Assembly (NCBI RefSeq): GCF_039522605.1
Contig: NZ_BAAADS010000015.1
Coordinates: 110,769-174,768 of the forward strand
Direction of reading: 5' to 3'
DNA length: 64,000 nucleotides
Source of the DNA: Lentibacillus siamensis
Lineage (GTDB): Bacteria > Bacillota > Bacilli > Bacillales > Amphibacillaceae
Shown: piece by piece, positions 33,503 to 42,210 of the stretch
Position numbering within the stretch: the stretch's first letter is position 1
How the letters are laid out: the number at the start of each line of letters is the position of its first letter
Program-made: the position numbers and the translations under genes
Notes under the pieces: generated by a model
Seen by the model: only the letters and a program-made list of their open reading frames with translations
The model's database searches: none
What the model was told of the DNA's origin: nothing

Positions 33503-33566
33503 ATAACACACTTGTATTATTTAGATAGCATATGCTATGATGTTTTTAATACATTTGTATTAAAAA
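33503..33566 (+). promoter_or_regulatory. Promoter with two candidate TetR operators
   Basis: TTGTAT (33512-33517), 18-base spacer, TATGAT (33536-33541). ACACTTGTATTA overlaps the -35 (about 33508-33519) and ACATTTGTATTA (33551-33562), part of the near-palindrome TTAATACATTTGTATTAA, lies just after the -10. Two matching sites around one promoter suit repression by the divergent TetR protein. Confidence 0.6.
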
Positions 33567-33577
33567 GGGGCGGAATT

Positions 33578-34114
33578 ATGATTGGCTGGCTGATTGTTGC
33601 GTGTGAGATAGGGTTTTGGGTGTTTGTTCTGGCTGGGTTGATAGCCCGTTACATTTTCGGGAAAAATAAATTAGGATACGTATTACTTCTTTGTACACCA
33701 ATTGTCGATTTATTTCTTTTGACTGTAACTGTTATAGATCTGAAAAACGGGGCAACTGCCACAACTGTGCACGGCATTGCCGCTATTTATATCGGGGTCA
33801 GCGTTGCATATGGCCATCAAATGATCAACTGGGCCGACCGGCAATTTTCATACTTGTTCGGCGGTGTAAAAAGACCGCCTAAAAAGAAAAAATTTGGCAC
33901 GGAGCTAGCAAAATATGAACGCAAAGGCTGGTACCATCATTTTTTAGCCTGGTGTATCGGGAGTGCTATATTGGGCGCAATCATATTATATATTAACCAT
34001 CCGTCACAAACAGAAGCGTTGTTCAATACGTTCCGGCTTTGGTCGCTTATTCTCGGGATTGATTTTATCATCAGCTTCAGCTACACCATTTTTCCTAAAA
34101 AAGAAAACAAGTGA
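33578..34114 (+). CDS. Four-helix membrane protein divergent from TetR gene
   Basis: 178 residues with predicted membrane segments at about 5-25, 32-52, 60-80, 120-140 and 150-170, and a basic cytosolic loop (KRPPKKKKFGTEL). ATG chosen with AAAGGGGCGG upstream; the frame opens 66 bases earlier within the promoter. Likely the regulated target of the divergent TetR protein. Function not known to me; such partners are often small exporters or uncharacterised integral proteins. Confidence 0.7.
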   Translation: MIGWLIVACEIGFWVFVLAGLIARYIFGKNKLGYVLLLCTPIVDLFLLTVTVIDLKNGATATTVHGIAAIYIGVSVAYGHQMINWADRQFSYLFGGVKRPPKKKKFGTELAKYERKGWYHHFLAWCIGSAILGAIILYINHPSQTEALFNTFRLWSLILGIDFIISFSYTIFPKKENK

Positions 34115-34193
34115 AACCTGTCCAAATAATTGGTATGATGATAGTAATCGCTTTAATAATTAATGAGATTACAATATACAGTTAGGATGTGTG

Positions 34194-35249
34194 ATGATGG
34201 AGGAAGGTATCAACAAGCGTAAGACGGAGCATATTCGCCATTGTTTAACAGATAATGTGGAGGGTGTAAATAAGTCAACTGGCCTTGAAGGGATTTCCTT
34301 TATTCATAATGCATTGCCGGAAATAAATTTCGATGATATTGATTTGGGGACCAGTTTTTTGGATAAGCCGATTAAAGCACCGTTTCTCGTTAGTTCGATG
34401 ACGGGCGGTTCGGAACTTGCTGAGAAAATCAATCAAAATCTGGCTGTTGCTGCTGAAGAGAAGGGCTGGGCAATTGGACTTGGGTCCACAAGGGCATTAC
34501 TCGAAAGTGACGCACACAAAGATTCTTTTTTAATACGAAAGCAGGCGCCAACTGTCCCATTGATTGCGAATATCGGTGCGGTGCAGCTGAACTATGGGTA
34601 TGGTGCTGCCGAATGTCAACGTATTGTTGATTTGACCGGAGCGGACTCCATCGTGATGCATTTTAATCCCTTGCAGGAAGCTGTCCAGGACGGAGGCGAC
34701 CTGAACTTTGAAGGTCTGCTTCCCAAAATTGAAAAAGTATGCAGGGAAGTGACGGTTCCGGTTGGTGCAAAAGAAGTGGGTTTTGGTATTGACGGCACTG
34801 TAGCGAAAAAGTTGTATGACGCAGGTGTTTCTTATATAGATGTGGCAGGAGCGGGTGGCACTTCCTGGAGCCAGGTTGAAAAGTTGCGATCACAAGACCC
34901 ATTGAAAAAAGCTGCGGCTGAAGCGTTTAATAACTGGGGAATTCCGACGAAGGACTGTATTGTGTCGGTTAAAAGTGCCCTTAGCGATGTGCCACTCGTT
35001 TCCAGCGGTGGGATGAAGACCGGTATGGACGCGGCAAAAGCACTTACGATTGGATCAGATCTGGTCGGTTTTGCCCGAACTCTTTTGCAAGCTGCAACTG
35101 AATCCGATCGTGCAGTTGTCGAGACAATGGAGCAAATTGAACTGGAACTGAAAATGACGATGTTCGGAATCGGAGCACGGACTATTGGCGATTTGAAAAA
35201 TACGAAGCGCGTGACCATTATGGGAAAATCATTGCTTGAAGAGGAATAA
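34194..35249 (+). CDS. fni: Isopentenyl-diphosphate delta-isomerase, type 2
   Basis: FMN-dependent isomerase interconverting IPP and DMAPP in isoprenoid synthesis. About 351 residues, TIM barrel: INKRKTEHI at the N-terminus, SSMTGGSE (about 70-77), GLGSTRALLE, HFNPLQEAVQDGGD (about 158-171), KEVGFGI and AGAGGTSW, and SSGGMKTGMDAAKAL near 270. Start is among GTG/ATG/ATG at 34191-34197 with TAGGATG before; 34194 gives good spacing. Monocistronic, own terminator. Confidence 0.94.
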   Translation: MMEEGINKRKTEHIRHCLTDNVEGVNKSTGLEGISFIHNALPEINFDDIDLGTSFLDKPIKAPFLVSSMTGGSELAEKINQNLAVAAEEKGWAIGLGSTRALLESDAHKDSFLIRKQAPTVPLIANIGAVQLNYGYGAAECQRIVDLTGADSIVMHFNPLQEAVQDGGDLNFEGLLPKIEKVCREVTVPVGAKEVGFGIDGTVAKKLYDAGVSYIDVAGAGGTSWSQVEKLRSQDPLKKAAAEAFNNWGIPTKDCIVSVKSALSDVPLVSSGGMKTGMDAAKALTIGSDLVGFARTLLQAATESDRAVVETMEQIELELKMTMFGIGARTIGDLKNTKRVTIMGKSLLEEE

Positions 35250-35259
35250 TTAAACAGGG

Positions 35260-35291
35260 GCTGCTTTCCTGAATCGGGGAGCAGCTTTTTT
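35260..35291 (+). terminator. Terminator of fni
   Basis: Stem GCTGCTTTCC / GGGGAGCAGC followed by six T. Confidence 0.82.
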
Positions 35292-35306
35292 ATGTTGTAG
35301 TAATAG

Positions 35307-35360
35307 AATCGTGCGAACGCCGGCCCAAACATGCAAACATTCCATATCCGCGAGTATGTT
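35307..35360. repeat. Short array related to the his-operon array
   Basis: AATCGTGCGA at 35307 and AAACATGCAA at 35327, then a degenerate GCGAG unit: two to three units of the AAACGTGCGAAC family seen at 46021. Confidence 0.5.
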
Positions 35361-35423
35361 AAATTCAGCAATGCATGATTATGCTTCATTCATCGGATAC
35401 TAAAGCGAAAGGAGGTATTAGTA

Positions 35424-36272
35424 ATGGATGAAGAACTGCATGAGAGTGAGGATCAACGGATAATTCCGATGACCTCCATTACGAGCAGATCAGGTGAAAA
35501 GGTTGCGAATGACATTTATTTCTATACCGATCAAATTGTAAATATAGCTTTTATAGGATTTCCGAAAAAAGATAACTGGGTGCTTGTGGACGCCGGACTG
35601 CCGAATGCTGCTGCAGAAATTAAAGCAGAAGCAGAAAAGCGTTTTGGTGAAGACACTAAACCATCTGCAATTATACTGACGCACGGCCATTTTGATCATG
35701 TTGGCGGGCTGATTGACCTTATTAAAGAATGGAATGTTCCGGTATATGCACATGAATTGGAGCTGCCCTACTTAACAGGTAAGAAAAGTTATCCGGAGCC
35801 TGATACGACAGTTGAAGGCGGGCTTTTGGCCAAGATTTCAGGTGTTTATCCGAATGAACCGATCAATGCTGGGGAGGCGATTAAAGCTTTGCCGGATGAT
35901 AACAGTGTACCGGGATTGGATGGCTGGAAATGGATCCATACACCAGGCCATTCCCCAGGTCATGTGTCGTTTTACCGGGAAGATGATGCCACATTGATTT
36001 CAGGTGATGCGTTCATTACGGTCAGGCAGGATTCTTTTTACAATGTGTTAATGCAGACGTCAGAAGTAAATGGGCCGCCACGATATCTGACAACAGATTG
36101 GCAGGCAGCAAAAGATTCCGTAAAAAAACTGGCCGACTTGAAAATTGAACTGGTAATTCCCGGGCATGGTTATGTGATGGAAGGCGAGGAACTTCGAAAA
36201 GGGTTGGACAAGCTGGCAGGTGAATTTGAACAGTTAGCAGTACCGGACTACGGACGTTATGTGGATCATTAA
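35424..36272 (+). CDS. Metallo-beta-lactamase-fold hydrolase
   Basis: 282 residues with all binuclear metal motifs: LTHGHFDHVGG (about 87-97), HTPGHSPGHVS (about 171), ISGDAF (about 193) and IPGHGYV (about 246). The N-terminal IYFYTDQIVNIAFIGFPKKDNWVLVDAGLP is usual for glyoxalase II-like and quorum-lactonase-like members; which reaction applies is not clear. AAAGGAGG upstream of the ATG. No evident operon partner. Confidence 0.85.
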   Translation: MDEELHESEDQRIIPMTSITSRSGEKVANDIYFYTDQIVNIAFIGFPKKDNWVLVDAGLPNAAAEIKAEAEKRFGEDTKPSAIILTHGHFDHVGGLIDLIKEWNVPVYAHELELPYLTGKKSYPEPDTTVEGGLLAKISGVYPNEPINAGEAIKALPDDNSVPGLDGWKWIHTPGHSPGHVSFYREDDATLISGDAFITVRQDSFYNVLMQTSEVNGPPRYLTTDWQAAKDSVKKLADLKIELVIPGHGYVMEGEELRKGLDKLAGEFEQLAVPDYGRYVDH

Positions 36273-36339
36273 GTAAGCACAACATTTCATGAAAAAGTAG
36301 ATTTCGTGCTACAATAATGGCAGAAATGAGGTGTTTTCC

Positions 36340-37065
36340 ATGAAAATAGAAGTTTGGTCCGATTTTGTCTGTCCTTTTTGTTATATCGGCAAACGCAGAC
36401 TGGAAAAGGCATTGAATGAATTTGAATATAAAGATGATGTGAATATTGAATATAAAAGTTATGAACTGGATCCGAATGCAGAGATTGCCCCGGGTAAAAG
36501 TATTCATGAACTATTAGCTTCAAAATACGGAATGAGCGTGGAACAAGCGAAGAATTCGAATGAATCGCTTGGACAACAGGCTGCAGAACTGGGGTTAACA
36601 TATAATTTTGATACAATGCGGCATACGAATACATTTGATGCACATCGGCTAGCTAAATTTGCTGATGAAAATGGCAAAGGAACGGAAATGACAGAACGAC
36701 TTTTAAAAGCCTATTTCACGGATTCTGAGCTTATCAGTGATCACCAAACCTTGATAAAATTGGCTGGAGAAATGGGCTTGGATACGGAAAAAGTCACCGA
36801 GATGCTGAAGCTGGACGATTATGCACTTCACGTGCGCGCTGATGAAGAGCAGGCTAGACAACTTGGTGTTCAGGGTGTACCGTTTTTCGTATTTAATGAG
36901 AAATATGCAGTATCCGGCGCACAGCCTCCAGAAGCCTTTTCAGAGGCACTGGAAAAAGTATGGGAGGAAGAGAAGGAACAACCTGTACTGCAATCACTAA
37001 ATCCAAAAAAGTCAAAAACGACCTACTGCACAGATGAAGGTTGTGTGACTGAAGAGAATGAATGA
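36340..37065 (+). CDS. FrnE-like DsbA-family oxidoreductase
   Basis: 241 residues, cytosolic (no signal). The thioredoxin-fold CxxC is CPFC at about residues 12-15 (WSDFVCPFCYIGKRRLE), the helical insertion spans about 60-175, and the cis-Pro region is GVQGVPFFVFNEKYAVSGAQPPEAF (about 180-205). A C-terminal extension carries a second Cys pair (TYCTDEGC), a redox or metal site of unknown role. GAGGTG precedes the ATG. 2-hydroxychromene isomerases share the fold, but CPFC supports a redox role. Monocistronic with a terminator. Confidence 0.85.
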   Translation: MKIEVWSDFVCPFCYIGKRRLEKALNEFEYKDDVNIEYKSYELDPNAEIAPGKSIHELLASKYGMSVEQAKNSNESLGQQAAELGLTYNFDTMRHTNTFDAHRLAKFADENGKGTEMTERLLKAYFTDSELISDHQTLIKLAGEMGLDTEKVTEMLKLDDYALHVRADEEQARQLGVQGVPFFVFNEKYAVSGAQPPEAFSEALEKVWEEEKEQPVLQSLNPKKSKTTYCTDEGCVTEENE

Positions 37066-37097
37066 TTGGGCGAAATATAATGAGTCGTCTACTGATG

Positions 37098-37133
37098 ACT
37101 AACCCGTTAAAACTGAGCGGGTTAGTTTTTTTT
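37098..37133 (+). terminator. Terminator after the FrnE-like gene
   Basis: Stem ACTAACCCG / CGGGTTAGT followed by eight T. Confidence 0.88.
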
Positions 37134-37172
37134 GTGAAAAATTATCAGCTCACCATATCAACATGAGTTGCC

Positions 37173-37332
37173 GCCGAACAAAAGCGAACTCCCGCCGTAC
37201 TTTTTGCAAAAGCCGCAAAATAAAAGCGCCGAAGAAATGGGTGAAACCGCCGAAGAAACCGCCGCACCCGCCGAAGAAATGGGTGAAACCGCCGAAGAAA
37301 CTGCCACATCCGCTGAACAAAATTTGCACCCA
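37173..37332. repeat. 21-bp array with GCCGAAGAAA core
   Basis: GCCGAA or GCTGAA unit starts at 37228, 37249, 37270, 37291 and 37312 are exactly 21 bp apart; degenerate units precede at 37173, 37194 and 37212. Two unit types alternate (GAAATGGGTGAAACC and GAAACCGCCGCACCC), giving a 42-bp super-period. Lies between the FrnE-like terminator and the yclN promoter. Because 21 is a multiple of 3, long open frames arise on both strands, but none has a ribosome site. Confidence 0.85.
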
Positions 37333-37420
37333 ATCCCAACGCAAAGAAGGAGCACAGGGGTCTCCTCACACCACTTCCCAAAAGTTTCATTATCAGCCGC
37401 AATTTTTTCCAGAAGGTATA

Positions 37421-37448
37421 TTGACGGGAAATTTTATTATGCTATAAT
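37421..37448 (+). promoter_or_regulatory. Promoter of yclNOPQ
   Basis: TTGACG (37421-37426), 16-base spacer, TATAAT (37443-37448). Confidence 0.82.
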
Positions 37449-37457
37449 CTACTTTAG

Positions 37458-37494
37458 AATCTAATTGATAATGAATATCATTATTAATTAGATT
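37458..37494 (+). promoter_or_regulatory. Fur box inside a 37-bp palindrome
   Basis: TGATAATGAATATCATTA matches the Fur 7-1-7 consensus and sits at the expected transcription start. It is extended on both sides by AATCTAATT and AATTAGATT, making a longer palindrome than a single Fur site needs. Confidence 0.85.
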
Positions 37495-37542
37495 GGTTAA
37501 AAGATAGTAATCATTCTAAACAACATAAGAAGGAATTTTTAT

Positions 37543-38496
37543 ATGAAAATTCGTTACCTGGTGCTGGCGGTTATCATTTTATCCGCTTCTTCTATTTTTA
37601 TTGGCGTGTCAGATATTGCGCCATGGGAAATCTTCACGCTGACCGATGATCAGTTGGAAATATTGTTAATCAGCAGGGTTCCGAGATTGATCAGCATCCT
37701 GATTGCGGGAATGAGCATGAGTATTTGCGGGCTTATCATGCAGCAGTTGAGCCGCAACAAATTCGTTTCGCCGACGACTGCGGGAACGCTGGACTCGGCA
37801 AGGCTGGGGATTCTGGTTGCTCTGATGGTCTTTACATCGGCAAGTCCATTACAAAAAATGCTCATTTCATTTGCCTTTGCGCTAATCGGAACACTCGTAT
37901 TTATGAAAATCCTTGAAAAAATTAAATTCAAGGATGCCATTTTCATTCCGCTTGTAGGGTTAATGTTCGGCAATATTATCAGTTCGTTAGCCACATTTTT
38001 TGCCTATAAAAATGATCTGATTCAAAATATGTCGTCCTGGATGCAGGGTGACTTTTCCATGATCATGAGCGGCAATTATGAGCTGATGTATGTCAGTATT
38101 CCGATTCTGATTGCAGCCTATCTGTTTGCCAATAAATTTACGATTGCGGGAATGGGGGAGGACTTCTCCAAAAATCTTGGCCTGAATTATCGTCAGGTTG
38201 TCAATATCGGCCTAATCATTGTGGCGCTTGTTACTGCTTCGGTTGTTCTGTCTGTTGGGGTGATTCCGTTTTTGGGACTGATTATCCCGAATATTGTAAC
38301 CATCTATCAGGGCGACCACCTCAAGAAAAGTTTATTACATACAGCATTGCTTGGAGCGGTCTTCGTGCTTGCCTGTGATATGATCGGCCGGGTGATCATC
38401 TATCCGTATGAAATCCCGATCAGCTTGACGGTTGGTGTGGTCGGGAGCGGAATCTTTATTTATTTGCTGCTGAGGAGAAAGAAATATGGGTTATAA
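37543..38496 (+). CDS. yclN: Siderophore ABC permease (petrobactin type)
   Basis: FecCD-family permease, 317 residues, about nine membrane segments. SRVPRLISILIAGMSMSICGLIMQ (about 48-71) is the family's conserved Arg-Pro-Arg entry, and GVIPFLGLIIPNI (about 242-254) faces the ATPase. First gene behind the Fur box; overlaps yclO by 11 bases. By order and similarity it corresponds to YclN of the B. subtilis petrobactin importer. The two permeases form a heterodimer. Confidence 0.9.
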   Translation: MKIRYLVLAVIILSASSIFIGVSDIAPWEIFTLTDDQLEILLISRVPRLISILIAGMSMSICGLIMQQLSRNKFVSPTTAGTLDSARLGILVALMVFTSASPLQKMLISFAFALIGTLVFMKILEKIKFKDAIFIPLVGLMFGNIISSLATFFAYKNDLIQNMSSWMQGDFSMIMSGNYELMYVSIPILIAAYLFANKFTIAGMGEDFSKNLGLNYRQVVNIGLIIVALVTASVVLSVGVIPFLGLIIPNIVTIYQGDHLKKSLLHTALLGAVFVLACDMIGRVIIYPYEIPISLTVGVVGSGIFIYLLLRRKKYGL

Positions 38497-39436
38497 GAAA
38501 AAAACAATTATCCTGGCAGTCATCGCAATCGTAATTGGCATTCTGTATATTTGCTATGATTTAACCGGCAACATTGGTTACATTCTTCCACGGCGAATTA
38601 TGGAAGTGGTTGCCATTATTCTTACCGGATCAGCGATTGCTTTTTCGACAACTGTATTCATGACCATTACGAATAACCGGATTTTGACACCAAGTATTCT
38701 CGGTCTTGATTCGTTGTATATGCTGATTCAGACGTTTATCATTTTTGCATTTGGCTCTCAGTCGCTGGTGATGATGAGCAGCAATATCAATTACTTTATT
38801 TCCGTTGGGGCAATGGTCTTATTTTCACTTGTTCTGTACCGCTTTTTGTTTAAAGGGGAAGGCAATAATATATATTTCCTGCTGTTAATCGGGATGATTT
38901 TAGGCACATTCTTTGGAAGTTTCACTGACTTCATGCAGGTCCTGATTGATCCGAATGAGTTCATGGTTGCCAGGGACCGGATGTTTGCAAGTGTTAACAA
39001 CGTAAATGAAAGTCTGGTTTATCTGTCACTTGTGCTGATGGTCCTTGTCTTCATTTATTTCATGCGGTTTTATAAGTATCTGGATGTACTGGCGCTGGGA
39101 AAGCATCAGGCGATTAATCTTGGTGTACCATATGATTTTGTTGTCAAGCGGCTTCTGGTGATTGTTGCGATTATGATTTCAATCGCAACAGCATTAATTG
39201 GACCGATTACGTTTCTTGGCTTACTGGTCGTAAATGTCACTTACGAATTTCTGAAAACGTTTCGGCACTTTTATATCATTATTAGCTCAGCATTGATCAG
39301 TATCATTGCACTCCTGGGCGGACAGTTTATTGTGGAAGAAGTTTTTTCTTTCCAGACAACGGTAAGTGTGATTATTAATTTTGTCGGCGGTGTTTACTTT
39401 ATATATCTTTTATTAAAGGAGAATAAATCATGGTAG
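38486..39436 (+). CDS. yclO: Siderophore ABC permease, second subunit
   Basis: FecCD-family, 316 residues with eight to ten membrane helices. Motifs PRRIMEVVAIILTGSAIAF (about 32-50) and GPITFLGLLVVNVTYE (about 237-252). Overlaps yclN upstream and yclP downstream (7 bases), so all are translated together. Heterodimer partner of YclN. Confidence 0.9.
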   Translation: MGYKKKTIILAVIAIVIGILYICYDLTGNIGYILPRRIMEVVAIILTGSAIAFSTTVFMTITNNRILTPSILGLDSLYMLIQTFIIFAFGSQSLVMMSSNINYFISVGAMVLFSLVLYRFLFKGEGNNIYFLLLIGMILGTFFGSFTDFMQVLIDPNEFMVARDRMFASVNNVNESLVYLSLVLMVLVFIYFMRFYKYLDVLALGKHQAINLGVPYDFVVKRLLVIVAIMISIATALIGPITFLGLLVVNVTYEFLKTFRHFYIIISSALISIIALLGGQFIVEEVFSFQTTVSVIINFVGGVYFIYLLLKENKSW

Positions 39437-40188
39437 ATATTAAAGGTGTATTTAAAAAATATAACCGGAAAAGTGTCATTGATGATGTCTCGGTCAAGAT
39501 TGAGAAGGGAACCATCACATCTTTCATTGGGCCGAATGGTGCCGGGAAAAGTACGCTGATTTCAATGATCAGCAGGCTGATAACCAAAGATGCAGGCGCT
39601 ATTACGATTGATGGGGAAGATGTTACGAAGGCAAAAAACAATGATTTGGCTAAAAAGATATCCATTTTAAAGCAGTCCAATGCAATTAATTTGCGTCTGA
39701 CAATCCGGGAGCTTGTTTCCTTTGGGCGCTTTCCATATTCACAAGGGAGGTTGAAGGCAGAAGACTGGGAAATGGTCGATCAGGCAATTGACTACATGGA
39801 GCTTGAACCGATTCAAGATAAATATTTAGATGAACTCAGCGGTGGTCAGCGGCAGCGTGCACATATCGCCATGGTGATCGCTCAGGATACGGAATATATT
39901 CTACTGGATGAACCGCTCAATAACCTGGATATGCGTCATTCCGTTCAGATTATGAAAACCTTGCGCAGGCTCGTAAAAGACCTGGGTAAAACGATTCTGA
40001 TTGTGATTCACGACATCAATTTTGCATCATGCTACTCCGATCAGATTGTTGCATTGAAGGATGGGAAAATTGTTAAACAAGGTCCAACATGTGATGTGAT
40101 TGATGAATGTGTACTGAAAGATATTTACGATATGGATATTGATATTAAACACATAAACAACAATAAAATTTGTGTCTATTTCGCATAA
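39430..40188 (+). CDS. yclP: Siderophore ABC transporter ATPase
   Basis: 252 residues. Walker A GPNGAGKST (about 33-41), Q-loop with LKQSNAI, signature LSGGQRQR (about 137), Walker B YILLDEPLNNLD (about 157-168), switch His in VIHDINFA (about 192). Energises YclN/YclO. Followed by yclQ after 16 bases. Confidence 0.93.
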   Translation: MVDIKGVFKKYNRKSVIDDVSVKIEKGTITSFIGPNGAGKSTLISMISRLITKDAGAITIDGEDVTKAKNNDLAKKISILKQSNAINLRLTIRELVSFGRFPYSQGRLKAEDWEMVDQAIDYMELEPIQDKYLDELSGGQRQRAHIAMVIAQDTEYILLDEPLNNLDMRHSVQIMKTLRRLVKDLGKTILIVIHDINFASCYSDQIVALKDGKIVKQGPTCDVIDECVLKDIYDMDIDIKHINNNKICVYFA

Positions 40189-40204
40189 AAAGGAGAGGAT
40201 ATTA

Positions 40205-41143
40205 GTGAAGAAGGTTTTATTATTATTCATTATTGTTGCAATGTCCGCATTCGTGGCGGCATGCGGGAGTTCCGATGCAAGTGAGGATAAATCAAATGGG
40301 GATACAGAAACCATTACGGTAAAACATGAACTGGGTGAAACGGACGTACCGAAGAATCCGGAGAACGTTGTGGTGTTTGATTACGGAACACTGGATACGC
40401 TCGACAAGCTTGGGATTGACGTAACCGGTGTCCCACATGGAAGTATGCCTGATTATTTGTCCAAATATGAAAGTGATGATTATGAAAATGTGGGAAGTTT
40501 AAAAGAGCCGGATTTTGATAAACTTGCGCAAATTGACCCGGATCTGATTATCATTTCCGGCAGACAATCGTCCTTGTATGAACAGCTGCAGGAAATTGCA
40601 CCAACGATTTATTTGGGGGTAGACACCACCCGATACATGGATTCATTTAAAGAAAACCTGCAAACAATCGGAAAAATATTCGATAAACAGGATGAGATTG
40701 ATAAGGAACTGAAGAAAATTGAAAAATCCATCGCTGACCTGAAAGAAAAAGCTTACAACATGGATAAAAAAGCACTGATTATTCTGGCCAATGATGATAA
40801 AATCAGCGCATACGGTCCGAAGTCACGGTTTGGTTTGATTCATGATGTGTTTGGAGTGCCGGCTGTTGATGAAGGAATTGAAGTATCAACGCATGGCATG
40901 AACGTCTCTTTTGAATACGTAGTTGAACAAAATCCGGATATTCTGTACGTTATTGACCGGGGAGCAGTTGTCGGAAGTGATTCATCCGCAAAACAACTGG
41001 TGGAAAACGAACTTACCAAAAAAACAAATGCCTATAAAAATGATAACATCGTATACCTGGATCCGGATTTCTGGTATCTGTCAGGTGGCGGTTTAGTATC
41101 CGTTCATGAAATGGTGAATGAAATAGCTGCAAGTTTGGAATAA
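40205..41143 (+). CDS. yclQ: Siderophore-binding lipoprotein
   Basis: 312-residue extracytoplasmic receptor. Signal peptide with lipobox SAFVAACG (Cys about 20), an acidic linker, then the FhuD/BtuF-like fold: VVVFDYGTLDTLDKLGI, NVGSLKEPDFDKLAQIDPDLIIISGRQS, PTIYLGVDT, and DKISAYGPKSRFGLIHDVFG. These blocks match B. subtilis YclQ closely, whose ligand is petrobactin and related catecholates. GTG start after AAAGGAGAGG; the frame opens 33 bases earlier inside yclP. Fur control via the operon promoter. Confidence 0.92.
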   Translation: MKKVLLLFIIVAMSAFVAACGSSDASEDKSNGDTETITVKHELGETDVPKNPENVVVFDYGTLDTLDKLGIDVTGVPHGSMPDYLSKYESDDYENVGSLKEPDFDKLAQIDPDLIIISGRQSSLYEQLQEIAPTIYLGVDTTRYMDSFKENLQTIGKIFDKQDEIDKELKKIEKSIADLKEKAYNMDKKALIILANDDKISAYGPKSRFGLIHDVFGVPAVDEGIEVSTHGMNVSFEYVVEQNPDILYVIDRGAVVGSDSSAKQLVENELTKKTNAYKNDNIVYLDPDFWYLSGGGLVSVHEMVNEIAASLE

Positions 41144-41152
41144 TGATAAGTA

Positions 41153-41187
41153 GAAAGGGGCAATCCATCGAAGGTTGTCCCTTTTGA
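41153..41187 (+). terminator. Terminator of yclNOPQ
   Basis: Stem AAGGGGCAA / TTGTCCCTTTT. A second hairpin (AAAACTCCC / GGGGTTTTT) follows at 41221-41247. Confidence 0.7.
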
Positions 41188-41407
41188 ATGGAAAAAATAC
41201 ATTTAGATTTACAATCCGGAAAACTCCCGATATGGTGGGGTTTTTACGGCAGAAGTTTGGAATGAAATGTAAATGAAATGTAAAGATAAGGCTTGAAGCG
41301 CGCCGGGACAACTTTAAGAGGTTCTTAGCCCTGTTAAAATACTTGCTATCACCAGCCTTCGTATGTTTGAATATAAGGACAATCATATGAAATGAGGGAA
41401 ATCTTTG

Positions 41408-42133
41408 ATGAAAAAGTTTATAATGCTGTTTCTGGCAGTAAGCATTGCAGTCGTTTTAGGTGCCTGTGGAGATGATTCCGCCAGCGGAGACAAGCAAGCA
41501 GATAAACAATCAGAGCAATCAGAGCAATCAAAACAGAGTAACAAGCAAAATGTTGAAATAACGGATAAAGAAAAAGTAAAAAATGACAAAGTCGTATTGA
41601 AGGTAAATGATAATAAAGTTAATGGTAAAGAATATAATGCGATGTATGCACAGACGAAAATTTTGATGAATCAATATGGAAAAGATGTCAGCAACACGAA
41701 GAAATTAAAACAGCAAACACTTGATATTTTGATTCAGCAGGAACTTTTAAAGCAGGATGCGAAGAAAAACGGAATTAACGTCTCTGATGAAAAAGTACAA
41801 AAGAAATTCGATAAAACAAAAGCTCAAAACAAGAAGCAATTCGCCAAAATTCTTGATCGCTACCATTTGACAGAAGATGTATACAAGCAGCAGCTGGCTT
41901 TTGAATTGACACTGCAGAAATATATTGATCAGGAGCTTCCAGATACAAAGGTTACGGATAAAGAAGCAAAAGAACAGTACAAGAAAATTAAGAAACAGCA
42001 AAAGAAGATGCCAAAATTTGATAAAATTAAAGACCGCTTAAAACAACAGATGCAAAGTCAAAAAGAAAACCAAAAGCTGCAGGCTAAAGTAAAAAGTCTG
42101 AAGGATAAAGCTGATATTAAAGAAATGATTTAA
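41408..42133 (+). CDS. SurA_N-type lipoprotein without a PPIase domain
   Basis: 241 residues. Signal peptide and lipobox VLGACG (Cys about 20), then a Lys/Gln/Ser-rich linker (about 25-55), and a chaperone-like SurA/PrsA N-terminal domain (VVLKVNDNKVNGKEYNAM to YKQQLAFELTLQKYI, about 62-175) followed by a lysine/glutamine-rich helical end. PrsA foldases continue with a parvulin domain; here the protein ends after the helical part, so isomerase activity is unlikely. Possible extracytoplasmic holdase; inference. Start ATG at 41408 with GAGGGAAA upstream. Confidence 0.78.
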   Translation: MKKFIMLFLAVSIAVVLGACGDDSASGDKQADKQSEQSEQSKQSNKQNVEITDKEKVKNDKVVLKVNDNKVNGKEYNAMYAQTKILMNQYGKDVSNTKKLKQQTLDILIQQELLKQDAKKNGINVSDEKVQKKFDKTKAQNKKQFAKILDRYHLTEDVYKQQLAFELTLQKYIDQELPDTKVTDKEAKEQYKKIKKQQKKMPKFDKIKDRLKQQMQSQKENQKLQAKVKSLKDKADIKEMI

Positions 42134-42170
42134 GCGTAAGGGCAGTTAACAGCAGCTGCCCCTGTAAAGG

Positions 42171-42210
42171 AATGGCAGCCGCCCGTTAATTCGGACGGCT
42201 GCCATTTTTA
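42171..42210 (+). terminator. Terminator of the SurA-like gene, overlapping hisC 3' end
   Basis: Stem AATGGCAGCCG / CGGCTGCCATT followed by TTTT. The stem includes the hisC stop codon region; the opposite strand has no good T-run. Confidence 0.78.

Noticed and set aside
37145..37464. Overlapping 64-98-codon frames in the GCCGAAGAAA array, both strands
   Set aside because: Repeat-driven frames lacking ribosome sites; one on each strand and several in parallel, and they overlap the yclN promoter.
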